From positions 62,001-126,000 of the forward strand of contig NZ_WXTX01000011.1 of the NCBI RefSeq assembly GCF_009848685.1: a stretch of 64,000 bases of DNA, in the 5' to 3' direction. A program made the translations under genes and the position numbers. This document shows, piece by piece, positions 40,443 to 48,949 of the stretch. Origin of the DNA: Andreprevotia sp. IGB-42. Its GTDB lineage: Bacteria > Pseudomonadota > Gammaproteobacteria > Burkholderiales > Chitinibacteraceae. The notes beneath the pieces were generated by a model that was given only the letters and a program-made list of their open reading frames with translations, was not told the DNA's origin and searched no databases. Position 1 is the first letter of the stretch; every line of letters starts with the position of its first letter.

Positions 40443-41168
40443 CTATCGCGATAGCGCCAGTGCCGCCTGCGTCAGCACGGACAACGCCGTACGCTGGCTG
40501 CCAGCCGTATCGAAATTTTCCGGTGCCAGCCATTGCCGGTATGCGGCCTGCAGTGTGGGCCATTCGCCGTCGATGATGGAAAACCACGCGGTATCGCGTG
40601 AGCGGCCCTTGCTCACCGTGGCCTGGCGGAAGGTGCCCTCAAACAGGAAGCCCAGCCGTTCGGCCGCATTGCGCGATGGCTGGTTCAGCGCATTGCATTT
40701 CCACTCGTAGCGGCGGTAGCCCAGCGCGAACGCATTTTCCATCATCAGCACCATGGCGGCTGTGGCAAGGCGGTTGCGCTGCAGTGCCGGCGCGTAGCTG
40801 AGGTAGCCCACCTCGATACTGCCCGCTGCCGGCGCGATGCGCAGGTAGCCGGCCATGCCCAGCGGCAGTCCGCTGGTGGCATCGACGATGGCATACATCT
40901 GCGGATCGTTCAGCGGGGCGATTTCTGCCAGCCAGGCATGGAAGGGCGCGTATTCAGGCCAGGGGCCATTGGGCAGGTAGGTCCAGAGCGTGCCGGTACT
41001 GTCGGTGGCATAGGCATCGAACAGCGGCCGCGCATGCATGGCAGGATCGAGCGGCTCCAGCCGACAGCCGTAGCCCATCAGCACCGTACGTGGCGGGTGC
41101 AATGGGGGTACCCAGTTCTCGACCAGCGGGCCAATGGGTTGTCCGAATTCGTTGGTTTCTGCCAGCAT
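40443..41168 (-). CDS. GNAT family N-acetyltransferase (RimJ/RimL-like)
   Basis: The protein has 241 residues from the ATG at 41168, which has GGAG 6 bases upstream; an ATG 4 codons earlier is the alternative. GTLWTYLPNGPW, the acetyl-CoA region YLSYAPALQRNRLATAAMVL and WKCNALNQPSRNAAERLGF define the RimJ/RimL-like GNAT subgroup. The acceptor could be a protein N-terminus or a small molecule. It precedes an AlkD-like gene in the same orientation by about 80 bases. Confidence 0.87.
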   Translation of the reverse strand: MLAETNEFGQPIGPLVENWVPPLHPPRTVLMGYGCRLEPLDPAMHARPLFDAYATDSTGTLWTYLPNGPWPEYAPFHAWLAEIAPLNDPQMYAIVDATSGLPLGMAGYLRIAPAAGSIEVGYLSYAPALQRNRLATAAMVLMMENAFALGYRRYEWKCNALNQPSRNAAERLGFLFEGTFRQATVSKGRSRDTAWFSIIDGEWPTLQAAYRQWLAPENFDTAGSQRTALSVLTQAALALSR

Positions 41169-41247
41169 CTTGCGCTCCATGGATATGCCATGACAATGCG
41201 CGCAGTCAGCTACTTCGCCCAGTGGCAGTCAGCACGGCGTGGCAGCG

Positions 41248-41946
41248 TTACAGATGCTTGGCCGCTTCGCGCAGCGACAACGGTGACAAGCTATGGCGCT
41301 CCCGTTCCAGAAAGCTGCGTACCGCAGCTGCATCGGTGCGCGCGTACTGGCGCAGCGCCCAGCCGATGGCTTTGCGGATGAAGAAATCGGGATGTGCGGC
41401 GTTGTCCGTGCAATAGCGGAACAACCGCTCGCTGTCGGTGGCGTGCTTGTAGCCCAACTGATGCAGGATGGCGGTGCGCTTGTCCCACAGCCGCTCGCCT
41501 GCGGCCCAGCCATCCATGATGGCGATCAGGTCGGGGTGGGTGCCCACCAGCGGGCCCACCACGCTGCCGGCCAGCCCGTCCACGCTATCCCACCACGCCT
41601 TGGCAGTGATCAGTTGTTCGATCACCGGTAGCGCGGCCGCACCCAGCAGCGCCGGGCGGTCTGCCAGCAGATCCACCGCGGCAATCTGGTATTCGCGCTC
41701 CGGCAGCTGCCAGAGCAGCTCTGCGGTGTGCAGGTAATCGCTGGCGGCAAACTGCACCCGCGCGGCGCGGATCAGCGGTGTGGAGATCAAGCGGCGTTGC
41801 GGTGCTTTCACGCCGGCAAACGCAAACTGGCCGCGTATATACGCGGCCATCGCCACTGCATGTGCGGGGTTCGCATGCGCGGCCAGGCCGGCTTGCAATG
41901 CAGCAACGAAACCGTGCGGGGTGAGCAGGGCTGGCGTTGCCGTCAT
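41248..41946 (-). CDS. AlkD-like DNA alkylation repair protein
   Basis: The protein has 232 residues made of HEAT-like helical repeats. YIRGQFAFAGVKAPQRR, then LPEREYQIAAVDLL, then WWDSVDGLAGSVVGPLV and DFFIRKAIGWALRQYARTD are the AlkD signature, a glycosylase that removes cationic 3-methyl and 7-methyl purines without base flipping. It lies 19 bases downstream of purK and may be cotranscribed with purE-purK. Confidence 0.92.
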   Translation of the reverse strand: MTATPALLTPHGFVAALQAGLAAHANPAHAVAMAAYIRGQFAFAGVKAPQRRLISTPLIRAARVQFAASDYLHTAELLWQLPEREYQIAAVDLLADRPALLGAAALPVIEQLITAKAWWDSVDGLAGSVVGPLVGTHPDLIAIMDGWAAGERLWDKRTAILHQLGYKHATDSERLFRYCTDNAAHPDFFIRKAIGWALRQYARTDAAAVRSFLERERHSLSPLSLREAAKHL

Positions 41947-41964
41947 TGCCGTGCCGGGCTGCGG

Positions 41965-43107
41965 CTAGCGCAGCGTGTCCTTGATGGCGTCGGCCTGCTC
42001 CAGCGCTTCATCCGCGCTGGCAGCCAGCACGTTGAAGTGGCCCATCTTGCGGCCGGCACGGGCTTCTTTCTTGCCGTACAGGTGCAGCTTCACGTTGGGC
42101 GCGGTCAGCAATACATCCCAGCGTGGCTCGCCGCCGTGTTCACCCCATACATCGCCCAGCAGGTTCACCATCACTGTCGGGCGCAGCAGATCGGTCTTGC
42201 CCGGGTACAGGTGGCACATGGTACGCACCTGCTGTTCGAACTGGCTGGTGAGCGTGGCATCGAGCGTGTAGTGGCCGCTGTTGTGCGGGCGCGGCGCCAT
42301 TTCGTTGATCACGAGCTCATCATCTTCCAGCACGAAGAACTCCACCGCCAGCACGCCGACGTAATCGAGCTTTTCTGCCAGTTGCATCGCCATCTGCCGT
42401 GCACGTGCGGCAATGGCCGCATCCACGCGCGCCGGTACGATGGATACATCGAGGATGCCGTTGGCGTGCTCGTTTTCCGCGACCGGAAAACAGGCAATCT
42501 CGGTCTTGCTGGTCCGCGCGACGATGGCGGAAACCTCCGCCACCAGCGGCATCATTTTTTCCAGCACACAGGGCTGGTGCTTCAGGTCGGACAGCGCCAG
42601 GCGTGCCTCTTCCGCAGTCTTTACCCGTACCTGGCCCTTGCCGTCGTAACCGAGCCTGGCGGTCTTGAGGATGCCGGGCAGGTAGGCGCTGATATCGCCT
42701 TCCAGATCGCCCGCGTTGCTCACGGCCAGGAACGGCGCGGTAGCAAGGCCGGCGTTGCGGATGAAGTTCTTTTCGCTCACGCGGTCTTGTGCGATCGCCA
42801 CGCAATCGCCGGACGGGCTGACCGGCACACCCTGCGCGGCCAGCCAGCGCATGCTGTCGGCGTTGACGTTTTCAAACTCGGTGGTGATGGCAGCACACGT
42901 GCGTGCCAGCTCGGCCAGTGCATCCGGATCGGTATACGGCCTGGCGATATGCACATCGGCAAAATCGGCGGCAGGCGCGCTCTGGTCCGGGTCGAGCACC
43001 GTCACGCGGTAGCCCATGGTCTTGGCTGCGGTGGCGAACATGCGGCCCAGCTGGCCGCCGCCCAGTATGCCCAGCATTGCAGGCGGCAAAATCGGCTTCA
43101 CAGCCAT
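41965..43107 (-). CDS. purK: N5-carboxyaminoimidazole ribonucleotide synthase
   Basis: PurK converts AIR, ATP and bicarbonate to N5-CAIR. The 380-residue protein is an ATP-grasp enzyme: LGILGGGQLGRMFATAA at the start, GYDGKGQVRV, EVSAIVAR and FFVLEDDELVINEMAPRPHN-type residues follow. The start overlaps the stop of the small membrane-protein gene (ATGA), so the purE-(small protein)-purK run is coupled. Confidence 0.97.
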   Translation of the reverse strand: MAVKPILPPAMLGILGGGQLGRMFATAAKTMGYRVTVLDPDQSAPAADFADVHIARPYTDPDALAELARTCAAITTEFENVNADSMRWLAAQGVPVSPSGDCVAIAQDRVSEKNFIRNAGLATAPFLAVSNAGDLEGDISAYLPGILKTARLGYDGKGQVRVKTAEEARLALSDLKHQPCVLEKMMPLVAEVSAIVARTSKTEIACFPVAENEHANGILDVSIVPARVDAAIAARARQMAMQLAEKLDYVGVLAVEFFVLEDDELVINEMAPRPHNSGHYTLDATLTSQFEQQVRTMCHLYPGKTDLLRPTVMVNLLGDVWGEHGGEPRWDVLLTAPNVKLHLYGKKEARAGRKMGHFNVLAASADEALEQADAIKDTLR

Positions 43108-43370
43108 CAGTCTTCCTTTGTGTGTCGGGCGCGCACCAGTTGCAGTTGCGCATAACCCCATAATCCCAGTCCGTAGAACAGGCCGGCTGCCAGCCCCAGT
43201 GGCCAGCCGGCCAGCACATGCTGCCAGTACGGGCCGGGGTCGTTCAGCATCACGGGCACCGCGCCGTACAGCAGGCAGAATGGCAGCCCCCAGCCCAGCG
43301 CGCCCCGCACCAGCAGGCAGCGCCAGAAGCCGGCGCGCCCGATGCGTTGCCAGCGCTCCAGTTCATCCAT
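43107..43370 (-). CDS. small membrane protein between purE and purK
   Basis: The protein has 87 residues with two hydrophobic stretches (WGLPFCLLYGAVPVML and GWPLGLAAGLFYGLGLWGY). The stop codon overlaps the purK start and the gene begins 33 bases after the purE stop, so it is part of the pur operon. I recognise no family. It is likely to be an inner-membrane protein with a role that is not obvious from purine synthesis. Confidence 0.75.
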   Translation of the reverse strand: MDELERWQRIGRAGFWRCLLVRGALGWGLPFCLLYGAVPVMLNDPGPYWQHVLAGWPLGLAAGLFYGLGLWGYAQLQLVRARHTKED

Positions 43371-43403
43371 GACGGGTGTTCAGCATGATTGCCGGTGGCC
43401 GCA

Positions 43404-43889
43404 TCAAACCGGCGGCAGTTCCATCGCCAGCACGGTCTGCTTCTGGCGCTCGCGGAAGTCTGCCAGCTTGCCGGCCAGCTCCGCATTGCCGTTGGCCAGC
43501 ATGGCCACCGCAAACAGCGCGGCATTGGCGGCACCGGCTTCGCCAATGGCAAAGGTGGCAACCGGAATGCCCTTGGGCATCTGCACGATGGACAGCAGCG
43601 AATCCTCGCCACGCAGGTATTTGCTTGGCACCGGTACGCCCAGCACCGGCACGGTGGTCTTGGCGGCCAGCATGCCCGGCAGGTGGGCGGCGCCACCGGC
43701 ACCGGCAATGATGGCCTGGATGCCACGGCTGGCGGCGGTTTCCGCGTATTCGAACAGCAGATCCGGCGTACGGTGTGCGGAGACGACCTTGCACTCGAAC
43801 GCGATACCGTAGGCTTGCAGCTGCTCTGCAGCGTGCCGCATGACATCCCAGTCACTGTTGCTGCCCATTACCACGCCGACCTGAATCAT
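43404..43889 (-). CDS. purE: N5-carboxyaminoimidazole ribonucleotide mutase
   Basis: PurE rearranges N5-CAIR to CAIR after PurK. The class I signature is complete: [14 protein letters not shown], then [20 protein letters not shown], and [19 protein letters not shown] place the start at the ATG at 43889 (161 residues); a GTG three codons upstream is possible. It heads purE-(small membrane protein)-purK-alkD. Confidence 0.96.
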   Translation of the reverse strand: MIQVGVVMGSNSDWDVMRHAAEQLQAYGIAFECKVVSAHRTPDLLFEYAETAASRGIQAIIAGAGGAAHLPGMLAAKTTVPVLGVPVPSKYLRGEDSLLSIVQMPKGIPVATFAIGEAGAANAALFAVAMLANGNAELAGKLADFRERQKQTVLAMELPPV

Positions 43890-43993
43890 GCGTACCACCC
43901 CAAAAAGCGTTGATTTTACCGAAGAAATTGCCGCTCTATAAAGCGCGTTGACGACCGCCCGACGGGCTGTGCCGGAAAATTAGAACATTAGCA

Positions 43994-44022
43994 TTGACTG
44001 ATGTTAAATCCTGCGCGATGAT
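43994..44022 (+). promoter_or_regulatory. possible sigma-70 promoter
   Basis: TTGACT at 43994-43999 and GATGAT at 44017-44022 are separated by 17 bases. The pair points to the terminator 58 bases further on, with no coding sequence between. Confidence 0.45.
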
Positions 44023-44028
44023 CAAGCT

Positions 44029-44105
44029 GTTGTCGCTCTACGGGTGACAAGACGTTTTGTTTCCATCTATCTCGCTTGCAGCCGGGCTTAGCCCGGCTTT
44101 TTTTT
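44029..44105 (+). ncRNA. candidate small RNA or attenuated leader
   Basis: The stretch between the candidate promoter and a strong terminator is about 77 bases and contains no open frame. It could be a small RNA, or the leader of the sensor gene at 44196 with premature termination. I do not recognise a known riboswitch or RNA family. Confidence 0.4.
44080..44105 (+). terminator. strong intrinsic terminator
   Basis: AGCCGGGC, loop TTA, GCCCGGCT and eight T form a textbook terminator on the plus strand. No plus-strand gene ends before it. Confidence 0.9.
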
Positions 44106-44195
44106 GCCCGCTCCAGCTTGCCAGCATGCTGCATGCGTTTGTCATTCTGCTGCAATCGCCGTGTCACCGAGGGTGATTAAGCTCCGAACGTCTAA

Positions 44196-45278
44196 ATGAA
44201 TCCGGGGTTTGCGATGGCCATCTTGCGGCTGACCATGGGGCAACGGCTGGGGCTGGGTTTTGCCGCGGTGATTGCATTGCTGGCGGTGATTACCGGCTAC
44301 AGCTGGCACCAGATGGGCGAGTTGGAAGACCAGCTGCGCAACGTGGTGGTCGAAAACAACCGCCAGCTCGAAACCGTGCACCGGCTCAAGGAAGCCATCC
44401 TGGCCGAGGAGGGCTATCTGCTGCGATTGCTGCTGGCCGACCAGCCGGCCAAGGCACAAGCGCTTGCCAGGCAGGTGGATGCTGCGCACCGCAGCATCGC
44501 GCAATTGGGCCAGCAACTGGGTGGCGTGGAAACCGCGCAGGCCAAGGCGCAGCTGTTGCAGGCACTGGCTGGCTACAACGCGGAAGTGATGCAAATCCGC
44601 GACATGCTCGATATCCAGGACCGCTACGGCGCCACTACCGAAGTGAATATCGAACTGCGCCAGCAGCGTGCCGGCGTGTTCACGGTGCTGGATCACATGC
44701 TGGCCGAGCGCACTGCCATGGCCGCGCATGCGGTACAGCAAAGCACGGCCAGCGTGGCGGCGGCCCGCTACTGGCTGATCCTGCTGGGGGCGGCCACCGC
44801 GTTGATCGCCTTGCTGACCGCATGGCGCAGTACCCGCGCCGTGGTGCGCGATATCGGCCTCGATCTGGATGCTGCCGTCAGCCTGGCTGCTGACCTTGCT
44901 GCCGGGCGCCTGCGCCTTGCCATGCGGCGCAATGCGTTCCCCGCGGGCAGCATGATGGATTCGCTGCTGGCGATGCGTGACCGCATGATGGATGACTGGC
45001 GTTACCGCAAGACTGTGGCGGGTGCCGCAGCGATCAGCGGCCGCGACAAACTGGTGGACGGGCGCACGCGGCAGTTGCTGGTGCTGGTGGATGGCCAGCG
45101 CCCGCTGTCGACACTGATCGAAGTCTTCGGCGAAACCGCGTGGCCGCAACTGCGCGAACTCGAAGCGCTGGGCTTCATCGAGCGTGCTGAATTCGCCGCA
45201 GTACCGCTGCCGCCGGAACCCGCGCGCCCGCACGAGCCGGTGCACGAGGCAGCCGGGCTGGTGGCCGAGGCTGTCTAG
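44196..45278 (+). CDS. chemoreceptor-like membrane sensor without MCP signalling domain
   Basis: The protein has 360 residues. TM1 (18-36) and TM2 (about 191-210) flank a helical periplasmic domain like the four-helix bundle of chemoreceptors (4HB_MCP type, with VENNRQLETVHRLKEAILAE-style heptads). The cytoplasmic half has no HAMP-MCP hairpin. Instead residues 281-332 form a small domain with DGRTRQLLVLVDGQRPLSTL and ELEALGFIER, like the winged-helix modules appended to some proteobacterial response regulators. The start may also be the ATG at 44214. It could be a transmembrane transcription regulator or a partner of a chemoreceptor. The long opposite frame is a shadow. Confidence 0.75.
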   Translation: MNPGFAMAILRLTMGQRLGLGFAAVIALLAVITGYSWHQMGELEDQLRNVVVENNRQLETVHRLKEAILAEEGYLLRLLLADQPAKAQALARQVDAAHRSIAQLGQQLGGVETAQAKAQLLQALAGYNAEVMQIRDMLDIQDRYGATTEVNIELRQQRAGVFTVLDHMLAERTAMAAHAVQQSTASVAAARYWLILLGAATALIALLTAWRSTRAVVRDIGLDLDAAVSLAADLAAGRLRLAMRRNAFPAGSMMDSLLAMRDRMMDDWRYRKTVAGAAAISGRDKLVDGRTRQLLVLVDGQRPLSTLIEVFGETAWPQLRELEALGFIERAEFAAVPLPPEPARPHEPVHEAAGLVAEAV

Positions 45279-45312
45279 GTGGCTACGGCAGCTGCGATCA
45301 GGTCTGCTCTGC

Positions 45313-45894
45313 TCAGGTATTGAGCTCGTACAACGTGGCCATGTCGGGCGGGTCCAGCTCGCGGATCACCTTGCACGGGTTGCCGGCGGCCAGCACACAG
45401 GCTGGTATATCCTTGGTCACTACGCTGCCTGCGCCGATCACGCTATGGTCGCCAATGGTCACCCCGGCGCAGATGATGGACGAAGCGCCGATCCACACGT
45501 TCTGGCCAATGGTGATGGGCGCCGCCCAGAATGCCCAGCGCTGGCGCTCGGTCGGGTCTACCGGGTGGGTGGCGGTCATGATCTGCACATTGGGGCCGAT
45601 CAGCGTGTGCTCGCCGATGGTGATGGGGGCGCCACCGCCCAGTACCACATTGCTGTTGATGAATACCCGGCGGCCCAGGCGGATTTTCTGCCCGCCAGCC
45701 AGGCCCAGCGGTGCGGTCACCCACGCATCCTCGGCTTCGGCAAACATCTGTTTCAGCATTGCCTGGCGTTCTTCGCGACTCATTTCCTCGTGATTGAACC
45801 GATTGAGCAACTCGCGTTCGGCCTGCCAGTTGTTGCCGCCGCCCTGCTTGATGTCGTCGAAGCTGAAACGGATCACGCCTTCATGATATTCCAT
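45313..45894 (-). CDS. LacA/Maa-like sugar O-acetyltransferase
   Basis: The protein has 193 residues. The left-handed beta-helix hexapeptide repeats are clear in ITIGEHTLIGPNVQIMTATHP, then ITIGQNVWIGASSIICAGV and VIGAGSVVTKDIP. TATHPVDP contains the catalytic histidine seen in maltose and galactoside acetyltransferases. It acts in the cytoplasm on an unknown sugar. It stands alone between two sensor genes. Confidence 0.92.
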   Translation of the reverse strand: MEYHEGVIRFSFDDIKQGGGNNWQAERELLNRFNHEEMSREERQAMLKQMFAEAEDAWVTAPLGLAGGQKIRLGRRVFINSNVVLGGGAPITIGEHTLIGPNVQIMTATHPVDPTERQRWAFWAAPITIGQNVWIGASSIICAGVTIGDHSVIGAGSVVTKDIPACVLAAGNPCKVIRELDPPDMATLYELNT

Positions 45895-45964
45895 GCTGTT
45901 TCTCCCGGATTACGCCTTGCGAGGTTACCGCAGGATGACACGGCATTGCACGCATGCCGGGTAT

Positions 45965-47482
45965 TCACAGCCGGAATTGCCCCAGGCCGCTGCGCACGCT
46001 GGCAGCCACCTGCTTGAGGTCATCGGCAAGCTCGGCAGTACGCTGGGTGATCTCGTTACCGGTATGCGCGGCCTGCACCAGTGCCTGCAATGCCGCTTCG
46101 ATGCGGCTGCTGTTTTCTGCCTCATCGCGCAAGGCGCTGGCCATCTCGGTGACCTGGCGCGCGGCATCGCGCGTGGCATTGCTCACGCCCACGATGGCAC
46201 TGCCGGCATCCCCCGCCAGCTGCAATCCATGATCGGCACGCTTGATCACCGCCTGCATGCCTTCCAGCGCAATGGTCTTGCTGCTTTGCATGTCGTTGAT
46301 CATGCCCTGGATTTCGCCGGTGGCCTGGCCGGTACGCTCGGCCAGCTTGCGCACTTCATCGGCGACCACCGCAAAGCCACGGCCCTGCTCGCCGGCCCGC
46401 GCCGCTTCGATGGCGGCGTTGAGCGCCAGCAGGTTGGTCTGATCGGCAATCTCGCGGATTACACCGACGATGCCGGCAATGCGCCCCGTCTGCTCGATCA
46501 GGCTTTCCACCCGGCCCGAGGTATCGGCCAGTTGGGTGACGATGGATTGCATTTCGCCCGCAGAGCTGGCAACGATCTGGTTGCCGCTGGCGGCTTCGTC
46601 GGCCGAATGGCCGGCCAGTGCGGCAGCCGCATCGGCATGCCCGGCCAACTGGTTGATATGCGCAGCCAGTTGCTGCGTATCGCTGGCACTTTGCGTGACG
46701 CCGGCCACACGCCGTGCCGAATTGGCTGCCGCATCGCCGGCCAGCCGGCTCAGCTCGCCGCAATCCTTGTCGATCTGGTTGCTGTTGGCGGAAATGTCGC
46801 GGATCAGCTTGCTCAACTGATCCTGCATGCCAACGACCAGCGCCAGCAGCCGGCTGCCACTGCCCTGATGCGCCACCCGCGTGGCCAGGTCGCCCTGGCT
46901 GATCAATTCGGCCTGCGCGGCCACCAGGTATGAAACTTGGCGCTCGCTGCCCATGCGCGTGGCCAGCAGGCACAGCACGCCGGCTTCCACCACCACGAAC
47001 ACTGCGTGGATCACCACCAGCCCCAGGCTGTTCTGCCCGGCGGGGAAGGCAAACACCGGCATCTGCGCGGCCTGCAGCAGGCTGAATGCCACGTGGTGCA
47101 CGGCGATCAGCGCGGCAGCAAACACGATGGGCCGCCAGTCGCGGTAATACAGCAAAAAGGCCAGCAGACAGAAAATGGAAAAGTGAAATTCCAGCATGCC
47201 GTGGCTCTGGTGGATCTGCAGCGCGGCAAACGCCATCAGCGCGGCGCTGCTGGCTAGGCGCACCAGCAGGCCCCCCGGCTGTGCCTGGTACAGCAGCAAC
47301 GGCCCCACCAGTGCCGGCAGGCCGATCAGCAACGCCGACAGCCAGGTGCCGTGCCAGGCGGCCAGCCCCAGCGATACCACCAGCAGCCCGCCCAGCACCT
47401 GCAGCATGGTGCGGTCTGCCTGCGCGGCCGCTTCGCGCGTGCGCTGTTGCAGAATCTCGTCAAACGATGAAGTGGATGCCAT
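45965..47482 (-). CDS. methyl-accepting chemotaxis protein
   Basis: The protein has 505 residues. The N-terminal 190 residues hold about six hydrophobic helices (for example [20 protein letters not shown] and [19 protein letters not shown]) with almost no periplasmic domain, so it resembles receptors that sense the membrane or energy state. The cytoplasmic signalling tip [20 protein letters not shown] and [21 protein letters not shown]-type residues are complete, with expected methylation helices. A 42-residue membrane peptide gene lies just upstream. Confidence 0.95.
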   Translation of the reverse strand: MASTSSFDEILQQRTREAAAQADRTMLQVLGGLLVVSLGLAAWHGTWLSALLIGLPALVGPLLLYQAQPGGLLVRLASSAALMAFAALQIHQSHGMLEFHFSIFCLLAFLLYYRDWRPIVFAAALIAVHHVAFSLLQAAQMPVFAFPAGQNSLGLVVIHAVFVVVEAGVLCLLATRMGSERQVSYLVAAQAELISQGDLATRVAHQGSGSRLLALVVGMQDQLSKLIRDISANSNQIDKDCGELSRLAGDAAANSARRVAGVTQSASDTQQLAAHINQLAGHADAAAALAGHSADEAASGNQIVASSAGEMQSIVTQLADTSGRVESLIEQTGRIAGIVGVIREIADQTNLLALNAAIEAARAGEQGRGFAVVADEVRKLAERTGQATGEIQGMINDMQSSKTIALEGMQAVIKRADHGLQLAGDAGSAIVGVSNATRDAARQVTEMASALRDEAENSSRIEAALQALVQAAHTGNEITQRTAELADDLKQVAASVRSGLGQFRL

Positions 47483-47503
47483 AAGCCTGCCGGAAGAGGG
47501 GAA

Positions 47504-47632
47504 TCAGCGCGTGCCGCAAATCAGCCCCAGCAGCGCATCCTGCCAGGCAAGGACGGCGAGAGCGGCAAGCAGATAGGCCAGCCAAAGGGCAAAACCCCAG
47601 CGGGCCAACGCGGTGGATGCTGCTGTTTCCAT
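47504..47632 (-). CDS. 42-residue hydrophobic peptide upstream of the chemoreceptor
   Basis: A minus-strand ATG at 47632 opens 42 codons, starting METAASTALARWGFALWL. The middle is one transmembrane segment (about 13-30). It ends 21 bases before the start of the chemoreceptor gene, suggesting cotranscription. There is no clear Shine-Dalgarno sequence. I recognise no family; the compact hydrophobic design and position make it a plausible real small protein. Confidence 0.45.
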   Translation of the reverse strand: METAASTALARWGFALWLAYLLAALAVLAWQDALLGLICGTR

Positions 47633-47751
47633 GGGTGATGAAAAGGGCCGGATTGACTATTGCTTAGCTATAGCTGACAAGCGTTGTGATCTCAATCTGC
47701 TTGTCACACCCCGGCCCGCAGCACGCAGATGCTGCCATGGGCCGGGCATCT

Positions 47752-48660
47752 TCACGATTTGCGGCTGACCAGAGTGACGCCGGCAAACACCACCGCCGCA
47801 CCCAGCCATTGCACCACGCTCAGATGTTCATCCAGGATGCCCATGCTGAGCACGATGGTGATGATGGGGCCAAAGCTGCCCACCACCGCAGTGCGGCCAG
47901 CGCCGATGCGTGCCATCGCCATGCTCATCAGGTAGATGGGCAGTACGGTGGAAATCATTGCCATCACGCTGGCGTATGCATACACCGGCCACGGCTGGAT
48001 CAGGTCAGCGATGGGCCGCGCAATCAGGAAATGCGCCAGCATCACGCCGGCCGATACCGTCAGTGCCATTTCGGTAAAGCGCATCGACCCCACGCGGGCG
48101 ATCAGCGGCGGGCTCAGCGTGAGGTAAAGCGCAAACGCCACGTTGCTGCCGAACACCCACAGCAACCCCTGCAGATCGGCATGCGCGTTATGCAGGCCCG
48201 GCCACACCACCAGCGCTATGCCCACATAGGTGATGACCAGTGCCAGCGTGGTGCGCCGCGTGATGCGCGTGCGCAGGTACACCGCGGAGAACAGCACCGT
48301 CAGCGTGGGGTAGAGGTACAGCACCAGCCGCTCCAGGCTGGCACTGACCGTTTGCAGGCCGATGAAATCGGTGATGCTCGACAGGTAATAGCCCAGAAAC
48401 CCCAGCAACAGCAGCCACGCATAATCGCGCTGCGCCACCGGCGTTGCAGCCGGGCGCCGCCACAGCAGACGCAAGGCACCCAGTACCACCAGGCTGCATA
48501 GCAGGCGCAACGTCAGCAGCGTGATCGCATCCACGCCGTGGCGATACGCCAGTTTGACGAACACGGCCTTGGTGGCAAAACCACTGGCGGCCAGGATGGC
48601 GAAGATCACGCCGATCTGTTCGTTGCTACGCGGTTCGGGGGCGGGTGGGGCGGATGTCAT
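47752..48660 (-). CDS. EamA/DMT family transporter
   Basis: The protein has 302 residues from the ATG at 48660 (AGGAG upstream). It has ten predicted helices in two EamA halves, IGVIFAILAASGFATKAVF and LQGLLWVFGSNVAFALYL. The family exports amino acids or other metabolites. It is divergent from the BenE gene, with about 290 bases between them that probably hold both promoters. Confidence 0.92.
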   Translation of the reverse strand: MTSAPPAPEPRSNEQIGVIFAILAASGFATKAVFVKLAYRHGVDAITLLTLRLLCSLVVLGALRLLWRRPAATPVAQRDYAWLLLLGFLGYYLSSITDFIGLQTVSASLERLVLYLYPTLTVLFSAVYLRTRITRRTTLALVITYVGIALVVWPGLHNAHADLQGLLWVFGSNVAFALYLTLSPPLIARVGSMRFTEMALTVSAGVMLAHFLIARPIADLIQPWPVYAYASVMAMISTVLPIYLMSMAMARIGAGRTAVVGSFGPIITIVLSMGILDEHLSVVQWLGAAVVFAGVTLVSRKS

Positions 48661-48949
48661 GCACGGCTCCTGATGATTGGGCGGGCCGCGATGGAAGGCT
48701 GGTTTGCTCGATACCACCGCAGCATTGCGGTGGCGTGCGCGCACGCTACCGCTGATGGGCTTTTAGCCACCAGACGGATTTGGCGTGGAGTGCATTGGCG
48801 CAGGTCATGCAACAAACGTAACGCGCTGGCGTGCTTTGCGTCAAGCTTGCGGGGGCGGCCACTGCGTAACGTCACGTACAGCCCTGCACGGTGTGCTGCC
48901 TGCACGGGCAAGCCGCTGTAACTGTGCGGTGGCGCGTTTGCCGCCCAGA

